From positions 40,991,756-41,055,755 of the forward strand of contig NC_081832.1 in NCBI RefSeq assembly GCF_030867095.1: 64,000 bases of DNA, given 5' to 3'. This document shows positions 1-13,329 of the stretch, in pieces; positions within the stretch are counted from its first letter, which is position 1, and the number at the start of each line of letters is the position of its first letter. This DNA comes from Alligator mississippiensis. Its lineage: Eukaryota; Chordata; Crocodylia; Alligatoridae. The notes beneath the pieces were generated by a model. The model had not been told where the DNA came from. It saw only the letters and a program-made list of their open reading frames with translations, and did not search any database. A program made the position numbers and the translations under genes.

Positions 1-797
1 AACCACCCATTCAATGACCTTCCTTCAAAAGGGGAGGTTGGCAACCAGGGTAAAAACTGGGAGTCAACATCAAACAATTTAGGTCTGGCATCCTGCCCTC
101 CCAAAGGATAGTGTTGACAACCCCTGCCAGCAGTGGTCCCAGACTCCTCTGGCTGGCTTTTTACAAATCAGGACAGACACGGGCCCAGTTCAGAACTGGT
201 TGGCCTTACCCTCCACCTCCCCAAAGCACATCCTCTGCATCAGTGGATCAATAGAGACAGTACTGGAAATCTCAGCAGTTCTTACATCATGTTGTCTAAC
301 CCTCTTTTAAACCAAGTTAGAACACACAATGGTATAAATACACAACTTTATAAAGTGTCATTCATCGTTATCACCATTGGAAAATCACAGGTTCATTTTC
401 TAGGGAAGACCGCCAAATAGGGACTCTTCTATGTGGAAGGATTTTTTTTTTTTTCTAGACACACGTGTTTAGAAACTGTTTTTAAATTGCAAGCTTAATT
501 TCTGCAGAATTTGTGATCCAGAACCTTTCTCCTCTTGCCCTCTCATGCTGTGAGAAAAGATTCCTAATGCACCTTTAAGTGCAATCACTGGAGGTTCAAA
601 ATGCCCTTCATCACAAGGACACTGCTGAGACGTATTATTTGTTGAAAAGCAACTTTGAGGTTCAGGAGACTGCGGTTTTATAGTGAGGATCACAAACCTT
701 GCCGAAGTACAGCGCAGTCCATAGAGACTCCAAACAGAGCTCAGTAGTTATTGCTTCCCATGGTACTATTCGTGAATAGGATGCAATAGACAATGTT

Positions 798-854
798 TGC
801 CTAATGTGACCAGTGGCAAAACTGGTGCTGCCTAATGTGACCAGTGGCAAAACT
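798..854. repeat. 31-bp tandem duplication
   Basis: A block starting TGCCTAATGTGACCAGTGG occurs at 798 and again at 829, in head-to-tail order with a 31-bp period. The second copy matches for about 26 bases and then diverges. It looks like a simple local duplication. Confidence 0.85.
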
Positions 855-3137
855 CATGCTATCACTGTGTAATGTTTTCATGTTCACCCAATGGCCTTAG
901 AGAGCTGTCCATGTGCACCTTTCATGTACAGTCTAGATATGGCACAGCACCCGAGGCTCACCAAGCAGGGACCACCCTTTACCTACACTCACAGCAATAA
1001 CCTGGGGTTTACAAAAAAATCCAGATGCAGACACTAGTGTGGCAGTCCCACAGCTGCTAATATTTTAAGTGGGGCTGGCTTCTCTGGGAAGGGACAATGG
1101 GAATAGGCAGGAAGGAAGTGGGGACAGAAATGGTCCACAACCTCAAAAAGCTGAAATATCACTCTCTACTTGGCTGATCCTCATAATAGCAGCAGTGTAG
1201 ACCTACAGATCCTATGGTCTGCAGCATTCTGCAGAATTTTGTGAGAACAAGGGTTGACAAATGCATCTGACTCTTCCCCTTATTGTTGCCCTTCATAAAT
1301 CCCAGGTACAACATTGATGTCAATTCCCTTCCATAATGTGCAAAACTTTCTGCGTTATTTGCATGTCATTGGCAGGTGTGGGATGCTCAGTCAAGGGAGT
1401 TGGTACTTATGTTCCAGCTCTAGCACTGTAAAACCCAGAGTGATGACTCCAGGACTAGCAAAAGCTTCTTAGTATCAAGGTTAGTTAGTGGTTTTTTATG
1501 GAAATAGTTTAGTTTGGGGCTTTAGAGGGATCCTGACTGAACTCCTTGCGAAGGTTTTGCACTGCAAAAGGATTCCTTGGCCCTGTGCCTTTCGGGGGAA
1601 AATCCTTGGACCCTTTTGGCTGAGAAATCTATTCTTTGTCTTAGGATAAGTGTATGTTTCCCTTTAGTTTTTTGTTATTTTGCTTAAGTCAACTGCACTG
1701 CTTCTTACAGCCACGAGACGTGCGCAGTTGAGCCACTTTGGCTCAGGTTACTAGCAGTGATGTCAGAGGAATCCAATTGGAGGAGGAAATCAGATGATAT
1801 CCTGTAACCCAGAAGATGATGCAGCCTTTTCCCTCCCCCCCCCCCCCCCCGCTTCCCCCCCCTTCCTCCTTGTTTCCTTCTTGGAGACAAAGAAGGGAAA
1901 TACAGAGCTTATGTACAGACAAAGCCTTTGTGGAGCTGGTGAGCATTCTTACCTTCACCAGCTGTCTCTCATGCTAAAGCTGCTTAGCCTGGATGTGGAA
2001 AGAGCAAGTCGATTCACATTTCAGGGGCCTTTTGTCTCTCCTTTGAGCCTAGCACAAGAGATTTGTCTCCTTTTTCTGTGTGACCTATGGTTATATTAAG
2101 GAGGTTTGTCTGTCTGCTGCTGGGCTGAGTCAGTGAGGGGGGAACATTACCTACACACATACATAAAAGTAGCTTCTGTACCCTAACCCCCAGCACATGC
2201 CTTTTGAGCATTTTTTTTGTTATGCATTTTGAGGGGAGAGAGTGATAGATTTTTGCACTGTTGAATAAAACTGAATTGTCAAAGATGCAGGAAATGCAGA
2301 CAAGCACTGTGATTTCTGAGATTAATGCACTTTGATTTTGTCCTGTAACACCCCTGCCTCAGTCCTACGGTTACCCATTTTTTGAGGTACATTTTCCAGT
2401 GTACCTCATTCTTGCCTGCAGCCCCTGGCTCTGCTGGCCATAGGGCTCCTCTCCATAGCTCTGCAGCTGTACCTTATTTCTAATCTGAATCTCCTACCAC
2501 CAAATAATGTTTCTGGTTACCTAATCTACGCTACCAGTGCCCATCCCTCCTGCCATTCAGTCCTGGGTTTGTGCATAGTTCTGCCAAGGTACTTTGTTTT
2601 TGCCCTGAAGCACTCTCTTCTTTTTTAACCTTGGGCCCACTTATATCTGTTGCTTGTACTTTCCCAGCACTCCCTTTGTTGAGTCATATAAGGAGTGCTG
2701 GGAATAATGTTATATTGTATGTTAATTGAGCAACATAAAACTACAGAATACAATGAGAAACTGATATTCTGCATTCTTGCATATTTCTCTATTCTGGATA
2801 GTAATTCTGTAGCATATTCTACTATACCAGAGACAGACTTGCACATTGTGCACTTTCTATGTAGTATATGTTCCCATGATATGGCAACTAGTGTAGTCAG
2901 TTGAATGACTGAGAGTAAATACCACTTTCATGTCTCCTTCCACAGTTAACTCTGTGTATATGCAAGTGGGATATACAGAGTTATGGTGGTTGTGTGCGAG
3001 TCATTTACATTGCCCCTTGATATGTTTGGCCACATTGAGACCACTGCTACTGGATGAACTGCTTCTTGCTGCATTTATTTGTTCTTTGGTTTATCGCTCA
3101 GTTGCCACGAGTTATAACAATGGTTATGTGTATGTAT

Positions 3138-3823
3138 TGGGGCTGTGTGAAATGGCACTGTTCCGTTTTGATAAAACAGTGATGCTGTTTAAATGCTGTT
3201 TGGAGTTTTGCCCATAGGCTATAATGGGGAAGCTCGAAACAGCCTCTTTCATCTCATCTGGGAGGCAGATCGGGGCCCACAACCCTGGGAAGGCTGCAGG
3301 AGCTGTGCCAGTCCTGCCGGGGTTGCGGACCTCAATCTGCCTGCCAGATGAGGGAGGGAAGCTGGGTGCTGCTGCCTGGGACTGGCGCCAGCATGCTGCT
3401 GATCCCAGGCAGCAGCACCCGGCTTCTCTCATCCGTCAGGCAGATTGGGGCCGCAACCCCGGGAGGGCTGCTGGGGTTGTGTGATGAGGCTCAGTTCCCT
3501 TCCCCAGCGGCTGGGGAAGGGAACTGAGCCTCATCGCTCAGTTCCTCTCCCCAGCACTGCGATCCATTGGGCTGGGGAAGGGAACTCAGCTCAGCTGGAC
3601 TGAGTTCCCTTCCCCAGCCTGATCCTAGTGCTGGGGAGGGGAACTCAGCCGGGCTGCTTCGACACTCAAAACATTTCAAAACTTTCGAAATGTTTTGACT
3701 GCCCCATTTTGTTTCAAGGCTGTTTCAAAGCCCTTTGTTTTGTTTTGATTTCTCTGTTTCAAGCTCAGAATGAGTCGAAACAGTGTCAAATTGAAACGGC
3801 CAATGAAATTTCGCACAGCCCTA
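3138..3823. mobile_element. hAT-type DNA transposon, non-autonomous, with 8-bp TSD
   Basis: The element begins TGGGGCTGTGTGAAAT and ends ATTTCGCACAGCCCTA, so the termini are imperfect inverted repeats of a TAGGGCTGTGCGAAAT-like motif. It is flanked by a perfect 8-bp direct repeat, GTATGTAT (3130..3137 and 3824..3831), the target-site length expected of hAT transposases. There is no transposase frame. The ends resemble the copy at 51116..51758, including a shared internal stretch near CTATAATGGGGAAGC. The middle differs: it is GC-rich with a repeated AGGCAGAT-type motif and a perfect 25-bp inverted repeat (3483..3535). Confidence 0.8.
3483..3535. repeat. Perfect 25-bp inverted repeat with 3-base loop
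   Basis: The arm GATGAGGCTCAGTTCCCTTC (first 20 of 25 bases) is followed by a CGG loop and its exact reverse complement. It sits in the GC-rich centre of the hAT-like element at 3138..3823. Related CCCTTCCCCAGC / GCTGGGGAAGGGAACT blocks recur to about 3650, so the centre is a cluster of alternating inverted copies. Confidence 0.9.
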
Positions 3824-6347
3824 GTATGTATCCTTAAAATCTCTCTCTCATTGCATGTTGATGTGTTTATAATAGGAAACCAAACACTTTATATGACTGG
3901 TTCTCTGAATGATTAATACTGTTCCTGCTATAACTGTGTAAGTCCCTGTCATCTTCTGTGGAGCTGATTCTAAAGCAAATTGAGGAAACTGTAGGCAGGG
4001 CCCAAAAGGTTTGAAATTCAGGAGAGTTTAGCTCTAGCTTGCCTCCTTCCGGTCTTGAGAACTAGAGGGGCAAGGAATGGCTGCTGGCTTATACTGCTGT
4101 ATCAGTTTTCCATTTACCCATTGGCCTGGCTAACAGGTGTTCTCCACTGTGTGCGCAAACCCAGGATAGATCAAAACTAAGATTATTTGGTTCCAGTTTT
4201 ATTTCCAGTTCCATATCTACCCAGTAACATAATTTGAGGTGGGGAGCAACTGGGGCAGCAGCTTCAAGTGCTCCTTTTCTGGTGAGGGGGGTGGTTGAGC
4301 ATAAAAGCAGCTGGTGCTGCCCTGGTGCCTTGTGTGCTGTATCTGCCCTGGGTGTGGAGCTGCCCCTCTACACCTCTGTACCTTCCTCTTACCTGGAAAT
4401 GCAAACCCTAGCCTCATCTCCCCCAGCAGAAGCTGTGTTTGTGTAGGAAGCAGCCCTCAGGTTCTAGCATAGCAAGATTCCTTGGCACAATAAAAGTAGG
4501 CAGTATTTATAGTGTTTCACAAATGCTGGGGTATTTAGAGATGTGAATGGGATCAGTGCTAAGATTATTCTGATTTTATGCACTTTCTTAAATGTGCTGG
4601 ACCTTTTACTGAATGAAATATTAACCTGGCCTTGCTATGAAATGAGAACAAAAGCTGTGGTACAGGAGATGGAAGATAAAGTGAGCTTACGTTAGTTAGG
4701 AGCCATAGTTAAGTTATATGGAGGGTGGTTAGTTGGACTGTATTTGTGATTTTTAAATGTTTTTATGAATAATGTTTAGCATCTCTTTTTCTTGTCTAAA
4801 AAATTTGTTCTTCAAAATAGCATCTTACCCTCTCTGCTATATTGGCATTGAACTGCCATGGGTTAGTGTTTTCCTGGTTTCTTCTTTTATAGCAGCAGAG
4901 GGTGCACTTGCACCATAACATAGCTTTCTTTCCTCCCCCCTCCTCTGCTTTCAGCCATTTTAGGCAGGGTGTTTTCCTTCTTCACAGTGTCCATTTTATG
5001 TGTATGACGCAGGGGGAAAAAAGTTGAGCAAGGGAGGAGTCTGCAGGGTGAGTGGGACGAGCCGAGACAGAGCTGCTGCTGGAGCTCTCAGACTGCTACT
5101 CTGCTGCTAGTGATTGTGCACAGTTCAGGTGCCAGGAAAGCCACAGGTCTGAGTACCAGAGCAGGAGGCTGTTCCCAGTCAGGGTGACACTGTGAGGAAA
5201 GTGGGAGCCCTGTGTACAGGGAGCCCAAAGTGAGGAATCTCTCAGCTGTCCAATGTCTGAAGTGAGAATAGCCTGAATTGAGTAGGACTGTCCCTGGCAG
5301 CCAGAAATGCTCTTTCCTGCACCCTGCTCAGTATAGCTGCTATAGAGGGTTGCCACAGCTGTACTGGTGGAAAGGCTTTTAACAGCTGAAGAAAGATACT
5401 GGCTTCTCTCAGGAGGGAATAGGAAGGTTTATACTTTCGTAGTATGAAGCTGGTGGGAAGTAGTTTAACATTTCCCATCCCCCTTCTCCCCACACATACA
5501 CAGGGTGTGCACAGGATGCACAGGCAGGTTAAGCTTCCCCTCCATCTGCTGAGTTTTCCCTGTACTGGGTATTACCTTGTTCCAGGTGTTTGGGGTACAA
5601 TGTTTTATTTTCTCTTTTTGCATGTGTTGGGGGTGTTGATGGGTAGTTGGGTGGCTTATTGTCCCAGGTAAAATGAAGGGTGTTTTCAGTGGTGATACCT
5701 TTCTGCAGTTGCAGTGGGAGCTTTGGCAGAGGTACTTTTATATTTAATTAACCCGTTATTGTATACTTTAGTGCTCTATTTGTTTTTAACTTTTATTTTA
5801 TTTCTTGAACACTGCTCTGCCCATCACAGTGTCTCAGAGGTTATGTAGGGTGGGCATTCTCTGCCTATGAGCAGGCACTAGTTGGTGAGCCAAAGTTTTG
5901 GAGATTTTCTGTTCCCCTTTGTAGAAGGAGATCCCTCAAACACTCCAAAGTGGTTATTTTCTCTTAAGCCCCTTTCCCCCCAGATCATACACAACAGTGG
6001 GGGACACTGCAAATGTGGGGACTGTCTCTATTGTTAGTGGCTTTGTGCTTGTAGTTAAGTTTGGAGCTGAATTGTGAACCTGTGAACTCAAGTTAAGTGG
6101 AGGTTTTTGGAGAGCTGGAACCTACAAAAGAAAACCAGGAGGGGAAGAGGCATTTCTCTTGAGATGGGGGCTGTTTGTTCTACCCTAGTGGCACCATAGG
6201 AGGGAAATGTTTTAGCCTGAGGGGGACTAAGAGAAGGAGTATGATCCTGTTGGCTACAAATGTCCAACTCCAGGATCCTTAAAATTCTGGTTTATTAGGC
6301 GGATTGAAACACTGTAATGAAGTCAAATCATAAACCTTGGGGCTGGT

Positions 6348-7101
<754 letters not shown>

Positions 7102-7952
7102 ATGTATAACTTCTGAAACTAAACACATTTAGTTAAAAGGTGAGGAGTATAAAATATAAGCTACAAGAGTAATGCCATGGCACACAAATAGATAAAAGTG
7201 CCAAAATACAAGGGGAGATACAAAATACACACATACAAACTTTAAAACACAATTCTTTATCTTATACTGAAAGAAAGAGGAAGGAAGAAAAGGTAGAAGA
7301 AGAGAAACATATCCAAAGAGGGGAGAGCAAATGCAGGCAAGAGGAAAAAGGGGCTTTCTGCTACAATCCATATACCTTAGGTGTCTACATAGCCCTTTTC
7401 TCCATGATGGCTGAGTTCTACACAAGAGCCCCAAATGCTGTCCATAGAAATGTAATGTGGTTTTTGGAGAATGCTTTATATTTTATTAGGGTTGGTTAGG
7501 TTTCTTCTGAGAGAGAATCTTTCAGAGAAGGGTCTTCTCCACAGTCATGCTGTTATGGGGACCTGAGCTTCTCCAGTTACATAGTTGTGAAGAATTGTGA
7601 AGGTGAGAGAATCTCTGAGGCAGCCAAATCCTGGCCTGTCACGTGCCCTGGGGTTTAAGGGACTAGGACTTTGAATTCTGCTGTGGAGCAAATGGGCAGC
7701 CAGGAGGTTCATGACATGTTTGCCTGGACTTTTGTCATTAACAAAGCATGTAGCTTGTCTTTTTGTAGCACTTACATCTTACCCTAGATTTGAATTATGT
7801 TAATTCAAACAGTGGATGATAAGCAGGGGTCTTCTGAGTGTGACTGAAACTTGCTGACTTTCAGGGAGGTGTTGCTATGCTTCCTCTCATCAGGGAACTT
7901 AGCGATCATCAGTGGGCTCTGTCAGCCATTGAAGAAGAGGGGAATTTTTCAG

Positions 7953-8010
7953 GGTTAGCTCAAAGCTTACAGGGCTTCTGATTGGGTCATTGGTTCAAAC
8001 TCCACCAGGG
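7953..8010 (+). repeat. tRNA-derived SINE-like fragment
   Basis: GTTAGCTCAAAGCTTACAGG resembles a degenerate tRNA D-arm/A box, and GGTTCAAACTCC at 7992..8003 matches the B-box consensus about 30 bp later. The spacing fits a tRNA-derived head, but pairing is too degraded for a functional tRNA. Confidence 0.5.
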
Positions 8011-8485
8011 CAGAAGAGGTGCAGCTGTTTCAGTTTCCGGGATCATTTTATGTGTCTCTGTATGATCCTATCTGATTTTGGCTAATTTTGTCTTTGAAGC
8101 AGGAGGGAAAGCTCTTTGCTTTGGGCTGAAATCTGGATGTATGCGAGTTGTGGGTCATTTGATTCTCTTAAGTTCTACTGGTGTGAATGTGCTGACACAA
8201 TTCCAGGAAAGAAAGATTGTTCCTAAAATGTTTTATGGCTGTATATGTTTATACTAGTTTAACTTTTTAATGTACTGTGAGTGAATTGGGCTTGTGCCAT
8301 AGGTGCTCCAGTCTCCCTTTTATCTCCCATCCATAGTACATTAAGGAACCATTACACATTGTGTGAGAGTTGTGAAGGAAAGAGGTGTAGTAGGGCTGCG
8401 GTATCTTTCCCAGTGGCTTTGAAAAGGGTTTCAGATAGGTTTGGATCTAGGAATAGTGTTAGGTCCTGGGCCACAGGCTATTAAG

Positions 8486-9962
8486 AGTACTGAAGGAATT
8501 GGCCGGTGTCAGCAGAACCACTGGCATGGCTGTTTGAGTGCTCGTGGCACTTGAGTCATGTCCTGGCAGACTGGAAAAGGGCCAATGTGGTCATTATTTT
8601 CAAGAAGGGGAGGAAAGAGGATCTGAGTAATTTATAGGCCAGTCACTCTCACCTCCATCCTTGGAAAGGTCTTTGAAAAGATTATGAAGGATAATATTTG
8701 TGGGAATCCAGCAGGAAAAATAATGCAGGAGGGAAACCAGTGTGGATTCGAAGCAGGTAGATCATGCCTGACCAGTCTGGTTTTGTTTTATGACAGGGTC
8801 ACAAAACGCTTAGACGCAGGAGTAGAGGTGGATGTCATTTTCTTGGATTTAAGCAAGGTCTTTGATACAGTATCTCATCCCATTCTAGAAATAAAGAGGC
8901 TGTGACAGAAGTTTACATGGTTTGGTGGGTGGCAAATTGGCTTGGGGGTCACACTCAGAGTGGTAGTAGACAGGTCGGTATCTACCTAGAAGGATGTGGG
9001 TAGCAGGGTCCCACAGGGTTCGGTCCTTGGACCTGTACTCTTCAATATCTTCATAAGTGACTTGGATGTGGGTGTGACGTGTACTCTGTCCAAGTTTAAG
9101 GACAATACTAAATTGTGGGTTGAAGCACACACTCCGGAGGGTAGGGAACAATCGCAGGCAGACCTGGACAGGGTAGAAAAGTGGGCAGTACACAATAGGA
9201 TTCAGTACAACAAGGACAAATGCAGAGTGCTGCACCTAGGATGCAAAAATATCTAGCACACTTACTGGCTGGGAAGTGACCCTCTCAGCAGCACAGAAGT
9301 GGAAAGGGATCTGAGTTATAGTGGACTCCAAGATGAACATGAGTTGTCAGTGTGACGAAATCATCAGCAAAGCTAACCGCACTTTATCATGCCTCAGCAG
9401 ATGCATGACAAATAGAACCAAGGAGGTGATACTTTCCCTCTATGCAGCATTGGGTACTATGTCCAGTTTTGGGTGCCGTACTTCAAGAAGGATGTTGATA
9501 GACTCGAGAAGGTCCAGAGGAGGGCCACTCGTATGGTATGGGGCTTACAGGACAAGCCGTATGAGAAGAGACTGAGGGACCTGGACCTCTTCAGCCTCTG
9601 CAAGAGAAGGCTGAGAGGATCTTGTGGCTGCCTACAAATTCATTAGGGGAACGCAGCAAGGGATCGGAGATGCGCTGTTCAACAAGGTGCCTCTTGGGGT
9701 AACAAGGAACAATGTTCACAGACTGACAGAGAGCAGATTTAGGTTAGATATCAGGAAAAACTTCTTTGTGGTAAGGGTGGCCAAAATTTGGAATGGGCTT
9801 CCAAGGGAGGTGGTACTCTCCCCTACCTTGGGGGTCTTTAAGAGAAGGTTGAATAGGCATTGGGCTAGGCTCATCTGACCCCAGCACTCTTTCCTGCCCA
9901 GGCAGGGGGGCGGACTTGATCTGTTGAGGCCCCTTCTGACCGTAGCATCTATGAATCTATTA
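8486..9962 (+). mobile_element. CR1 LINE fragment (RT domain to 3' tail), decayed
   Basis: Broken frames read as CR1 reverse transcriptase. They include a GNQCGFEAGRSCLT block, a palm-A-like block with FLDLSKVFDTVSHPIL, a GSRVPQGSVLGPVLFN block, then the C-terminal RFRLDIRKNFF and NGLPREVVLSPTLGVF blocks. The 3' end has GACTTGATCTGTTGAGGCCC followed by the ATCTATGAATCTATT tail. Several frameshifts separate the pieces and the FADD motif is degraded (FKDN), so it is inactive. It is 5'-truncated before the endonuclease domain. Confidence 0.9.
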
Positions 9963-10292
9963 TTGTATGACGATGAGTTTAGCTGTTAGTAAGAAATGCA
10001 TTCATATAGGTCCTTAGGAGCCGTTCACTTTTTCAGAAATGAAGAAAGTGGCTTGAGAGTCCTTGATCTACGTAGCATCCATCACTGAGATATCAGGGTG
10101 TATGTGTGTGGTTAATGCAGTGATTGCAGTTGTGTAGTTCTAGCTAAGCTAATTTTGACTGGCACTAATATTGCTAGTAGTGAAGTTGCAGCTGCAGAGG
10201 GCACTTTTACACATGCTCTGGGGGTGGGGTGGGGGAGCAGCTAGAGCCACTCTAATTAAAGCACTGCCACATCTCGTGTATCAGCATCCCCA

Positions 10293-10498
10293 CACTTAAA
10301 AATGGTGGTGGGGGCACCTGAAGTAAAACTCTTTCAACAAGCTTTAGATAAAGTGCCCTTGCCACCATTTTTAAGTGCAGGGACATTGCATGAGACAGAG
10401 GAGGCTGCTGGAGCGCAGCAATTGCTACACTCCAGCAGACTTGATTTAATCAAGTCTGCTCTGATGTCCTGTAATTCCAGCATGTTGGAGCAGCCTCC
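10293..10498. repeat. Foldback element with two nested palindromes
   Basis: A 16-bp perfect inverted pair, CACTTAAAAATGGTGG (10293..10308) and CCACCATTTTTAAGTG (10362..10377), encloses about 53 bp. Next to it, 10400..10498 folds on itself: outer arms GGAGGCTGCT / AGCAGCCTCC and a perfect 27-bp central palindrome (10434..10460) starting AGCAGACTTGATT. The two hairpins suggest a MITE-like foldback transposon. I saw no clear target duplication. Confidence 0.75.
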
Positions 10499-10706
10499 AC
10501 ACTTGTGTATAGGCACCCATAGAGTCCAACTTATGCTGCCAAGTTTGGTGAATACTTGGGTCATTAGACAAATCTATTCGAAACCACTGGGAATTGGGTA
10601 AATACAATAGTTTAAAGATAGCTTGAGTTTTAAGCAGCTACATGAGTTGAGGACACTGAAATGACAGATGTAGATCTGCCTGCTGTGTGTGTCTGTCTGT
10701 TTAGAC

Positions 10707-10982
10707 CAGTTGTTCTCAACCTATTTAGATTCAAAGAAAATGACCCTTCAGAAAATGCTAGCTCTTAATTTTCATTCATTTTTGACTACAGAAAAATAGA
10801 TTAAATTTCCTGCTGCAAGGAACTCGAAAGACAACAATGTTTTTAACACTATGAATTCCTATATGAAATCTCTGGGTTTATCTTTAGTGTTATGTTTGCA
10901 CATCTAACAGAGCTAACAGTGTGTGGCACCCCGTGGCACCTTTGAAAGGATTTCAAGGCACCCCATGGTGCTGAACACCCTG
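10707..10982. mobile_element. hAT-Charlie-like non-autonomous element
   Basis: The left end CAGTTGTTCTCAACC and right end GGTGCTGAACACCCTG (reverse complement CAGGGTGTTCAGCACC) form imperfect terminal inverted repeats of the CAGNGGTTCTCAACC type typical of Charlie elements. Flanking 8-mers GTTTAGAC and GTTCAGAA match at 6 of 8 positions, consistent with an old target duplication. No transposase frame is present. Confidence 0.65.
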
Positions 10983-12369
10983 GTTCAGAATCATTTATCT
11001 AGACTAATTGGCCCCACTTTTTAATGAAAATTGGTGCCTGCTTGTGGAATTATACATCTTTCACACAGAGGCCAGGCCTAATTGTGACCCCATAGGTTTC
11101 TCCCAGTTTTTATTTCTGCCACCCCCAACTTCAAGGTTGTTTATTCTCAGTTTATTTGTTTCTGTCCTTATCCTAAAGTCCCAACCAATGAATTTGGTGA
11201 TTCTGATTCCTGCCCCTTTCCTAAGGACCTTGTTTCATGCAATACATCTGAAGTTTTACCTTTCCAATTCATGTTTTCTTTGCCTTTCCTCCTCCCTCTT
11301 CCCCAGTCCTTCAGGTGGGACCTTTTCAGCTCCCCATTCTGAGTTTTTACATGTGAAGAGGTCCTAGGATTTATGGAGGTGGCTGTGGCTATAACGGTTG
11401 CTTTCCTTTGAAATCTGTCTAAGCTGCAGTGTCCTTCATTTGCACACTTGTTCATGTGCACACACAGAAATTAGGTCAGTGACTCTCTTCAGCAGCTGTA
11501 CTCTATAGCCTGAGGTGTGAGCACGTGTCAGATGGAGGGGGAGGCCAGTGGGTAGCACAGCCATGTGCTAGCTCTGCAGGGAAGGTTGTAACTCCTTCCC
11601 CACCACTTTACTAGGCAGTGTGCGTTCTACATTGATGAAAGGGAGGTCTCTACGGTTATTGGAGCTAGGCCTGACAGAACATGATTGGCAGTTATTTAGT
11701 GTCTCTTCTGTCAAATTGATTGACATTAGTATTTCAGTGCACTCCGCAGGGGGCAGGAATTTCACTTTCTCTATATAGTTGCAAATACTAAGAAAGTTCC
11801 ATAGCCATGTTTCTCCTCTCTGGTTGGACCATTAACGCCACATGAATCCCATGCCTTCACTCCTGCTCACCACTTTTCCTGCAGTATTGAATAGCTCCTT
11901 TGCTTTTGTTCCTTGGGCAATCATGTGATCAGTGGAGGTGCAGTAAGATTCTTTCAAACTAGACATCATTTCCAGCAAATGGAATGAATTTTGAGGTCTC
12001 TGGGCAGCCTTCTATCTCGAGTCCTCTCTCCCTTTTCTTAATGATGCTAGCGCCATGTGTCTGAGAGGGTAAGGATGGTAAAGGGAGATGGGATCTTGTT
12101 CATAGCTAAGATTTGTATTCAGAGCTATTGGAATTAGAGATGCTAGTCACTGGGTTTTGACTGGTACGTCTTCCATGCTGCACAAGAATTAAACCTTTTT
12201 CCAGGATGTGAGAGATATAGCTATGCATTGAGGAAAGAAGTCAGTTGTCAAGCTTCTTGAAGGAATGCAAGAACCGCTTGTGCAGCTGAAGGGACTCAAA
12301 ACTATATTCAGATACCATGGGCATACATCTCCAGAAACACCACCCATCCTGCACTGCACCTGTTTCCTT

Positions 12370-12480
12370 TCACTCAATCCCTGGAAATTATCAAGAGCAG
12401 ATTGGACGGGCATTTGGCTCGGATGGGTTAGTCAGGGATGATCCTGTGCAGTGGGCTGGACTAGCCAGCCTTACTTTCCT
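12370..12480 (+). mobile_element. Old CR1 3'-end fragment
   Basis: The stretch with GGAAATTATCAAGAGCAGAT, GGACGGGCATTTGGCTCGGA and GATCCTGTGCAGTGGGCTGG follows the order of a CR1 3' end, but the octamer tail is missing or eroded. It is a diverged, short copy. Confidence 0.5.
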
Positions 12481-12728
12481 TTGTAAACATATACAATCCT
12501 ACGTTTCATACCTGGTGGAGTGACAGAAACCCAACCCTGAAATCCTTTTTTGTTGTTAAATACATAATGCAGCAAATGTCTTGTCACTAAGAGATCTTAA
12601 CTTTATGGAAGTGCCAAAGCTGTTTCTGTATCAGGCCAATGCAAGCTTCCCTGGTCTCTCTCCATCCTCTGTAAATGTCTCTGCTGTGGTTTGCAGCATG
12701 TGGAGTAGATAGAGCTCTGTGTACCTGA

Positions 12729-12986
<258 letters not shown>

Positions 12987-13073
12987 TAAAAAGAAAAAAC
13001 GCCGATTCTCTGATTAAACCCCCCCCCCCCAATCTACATATCTGCATTTCTCTGCAATTAAAATGAAACGCCA

Positions 13074-13074
<1 letters not shown>

Positions 13075-13130
<56 letters not shown>
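13075..13130. repeat. (CA)28 microsatellite
   Basis: A pure dinucleotide repeat beginning about 150 bp downstream of a DIAPH1 donor site. Confidence 0.98.
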
Positions 13131-13133
<3 letters not shown>

Positions 13134-13329
13134 CAATTGCACACAATGCTTTATTGATATATTTACAATTTTAAAGCAGTTTTGAAGCCTGCCAGTGCCT
13201 CATTCATTATAACAACATAAATTCTAAATACCTAAATATTTTGGCGTTCAATTTTGGTTTTTCATCATGGAAAATCAGGTGCAGCTGTCCTTCCTCCCAA
13301 TGCCACTCTGTGGTTCTAAACAGCCTTGA

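Noticed and set aside
1794-2099. 101-codon frame starting in a poly-Pro stretch
   Set aside because: The proline run is the poly-C tract; no homology, and an intronic position.
5020-6300. Possible ancient LTR element with a TGGGGG-type primer site near 5997
   Set aside because: No paired LTR, no gag/pol frame and no clear TG...CA ends; the resemblance is too weak.
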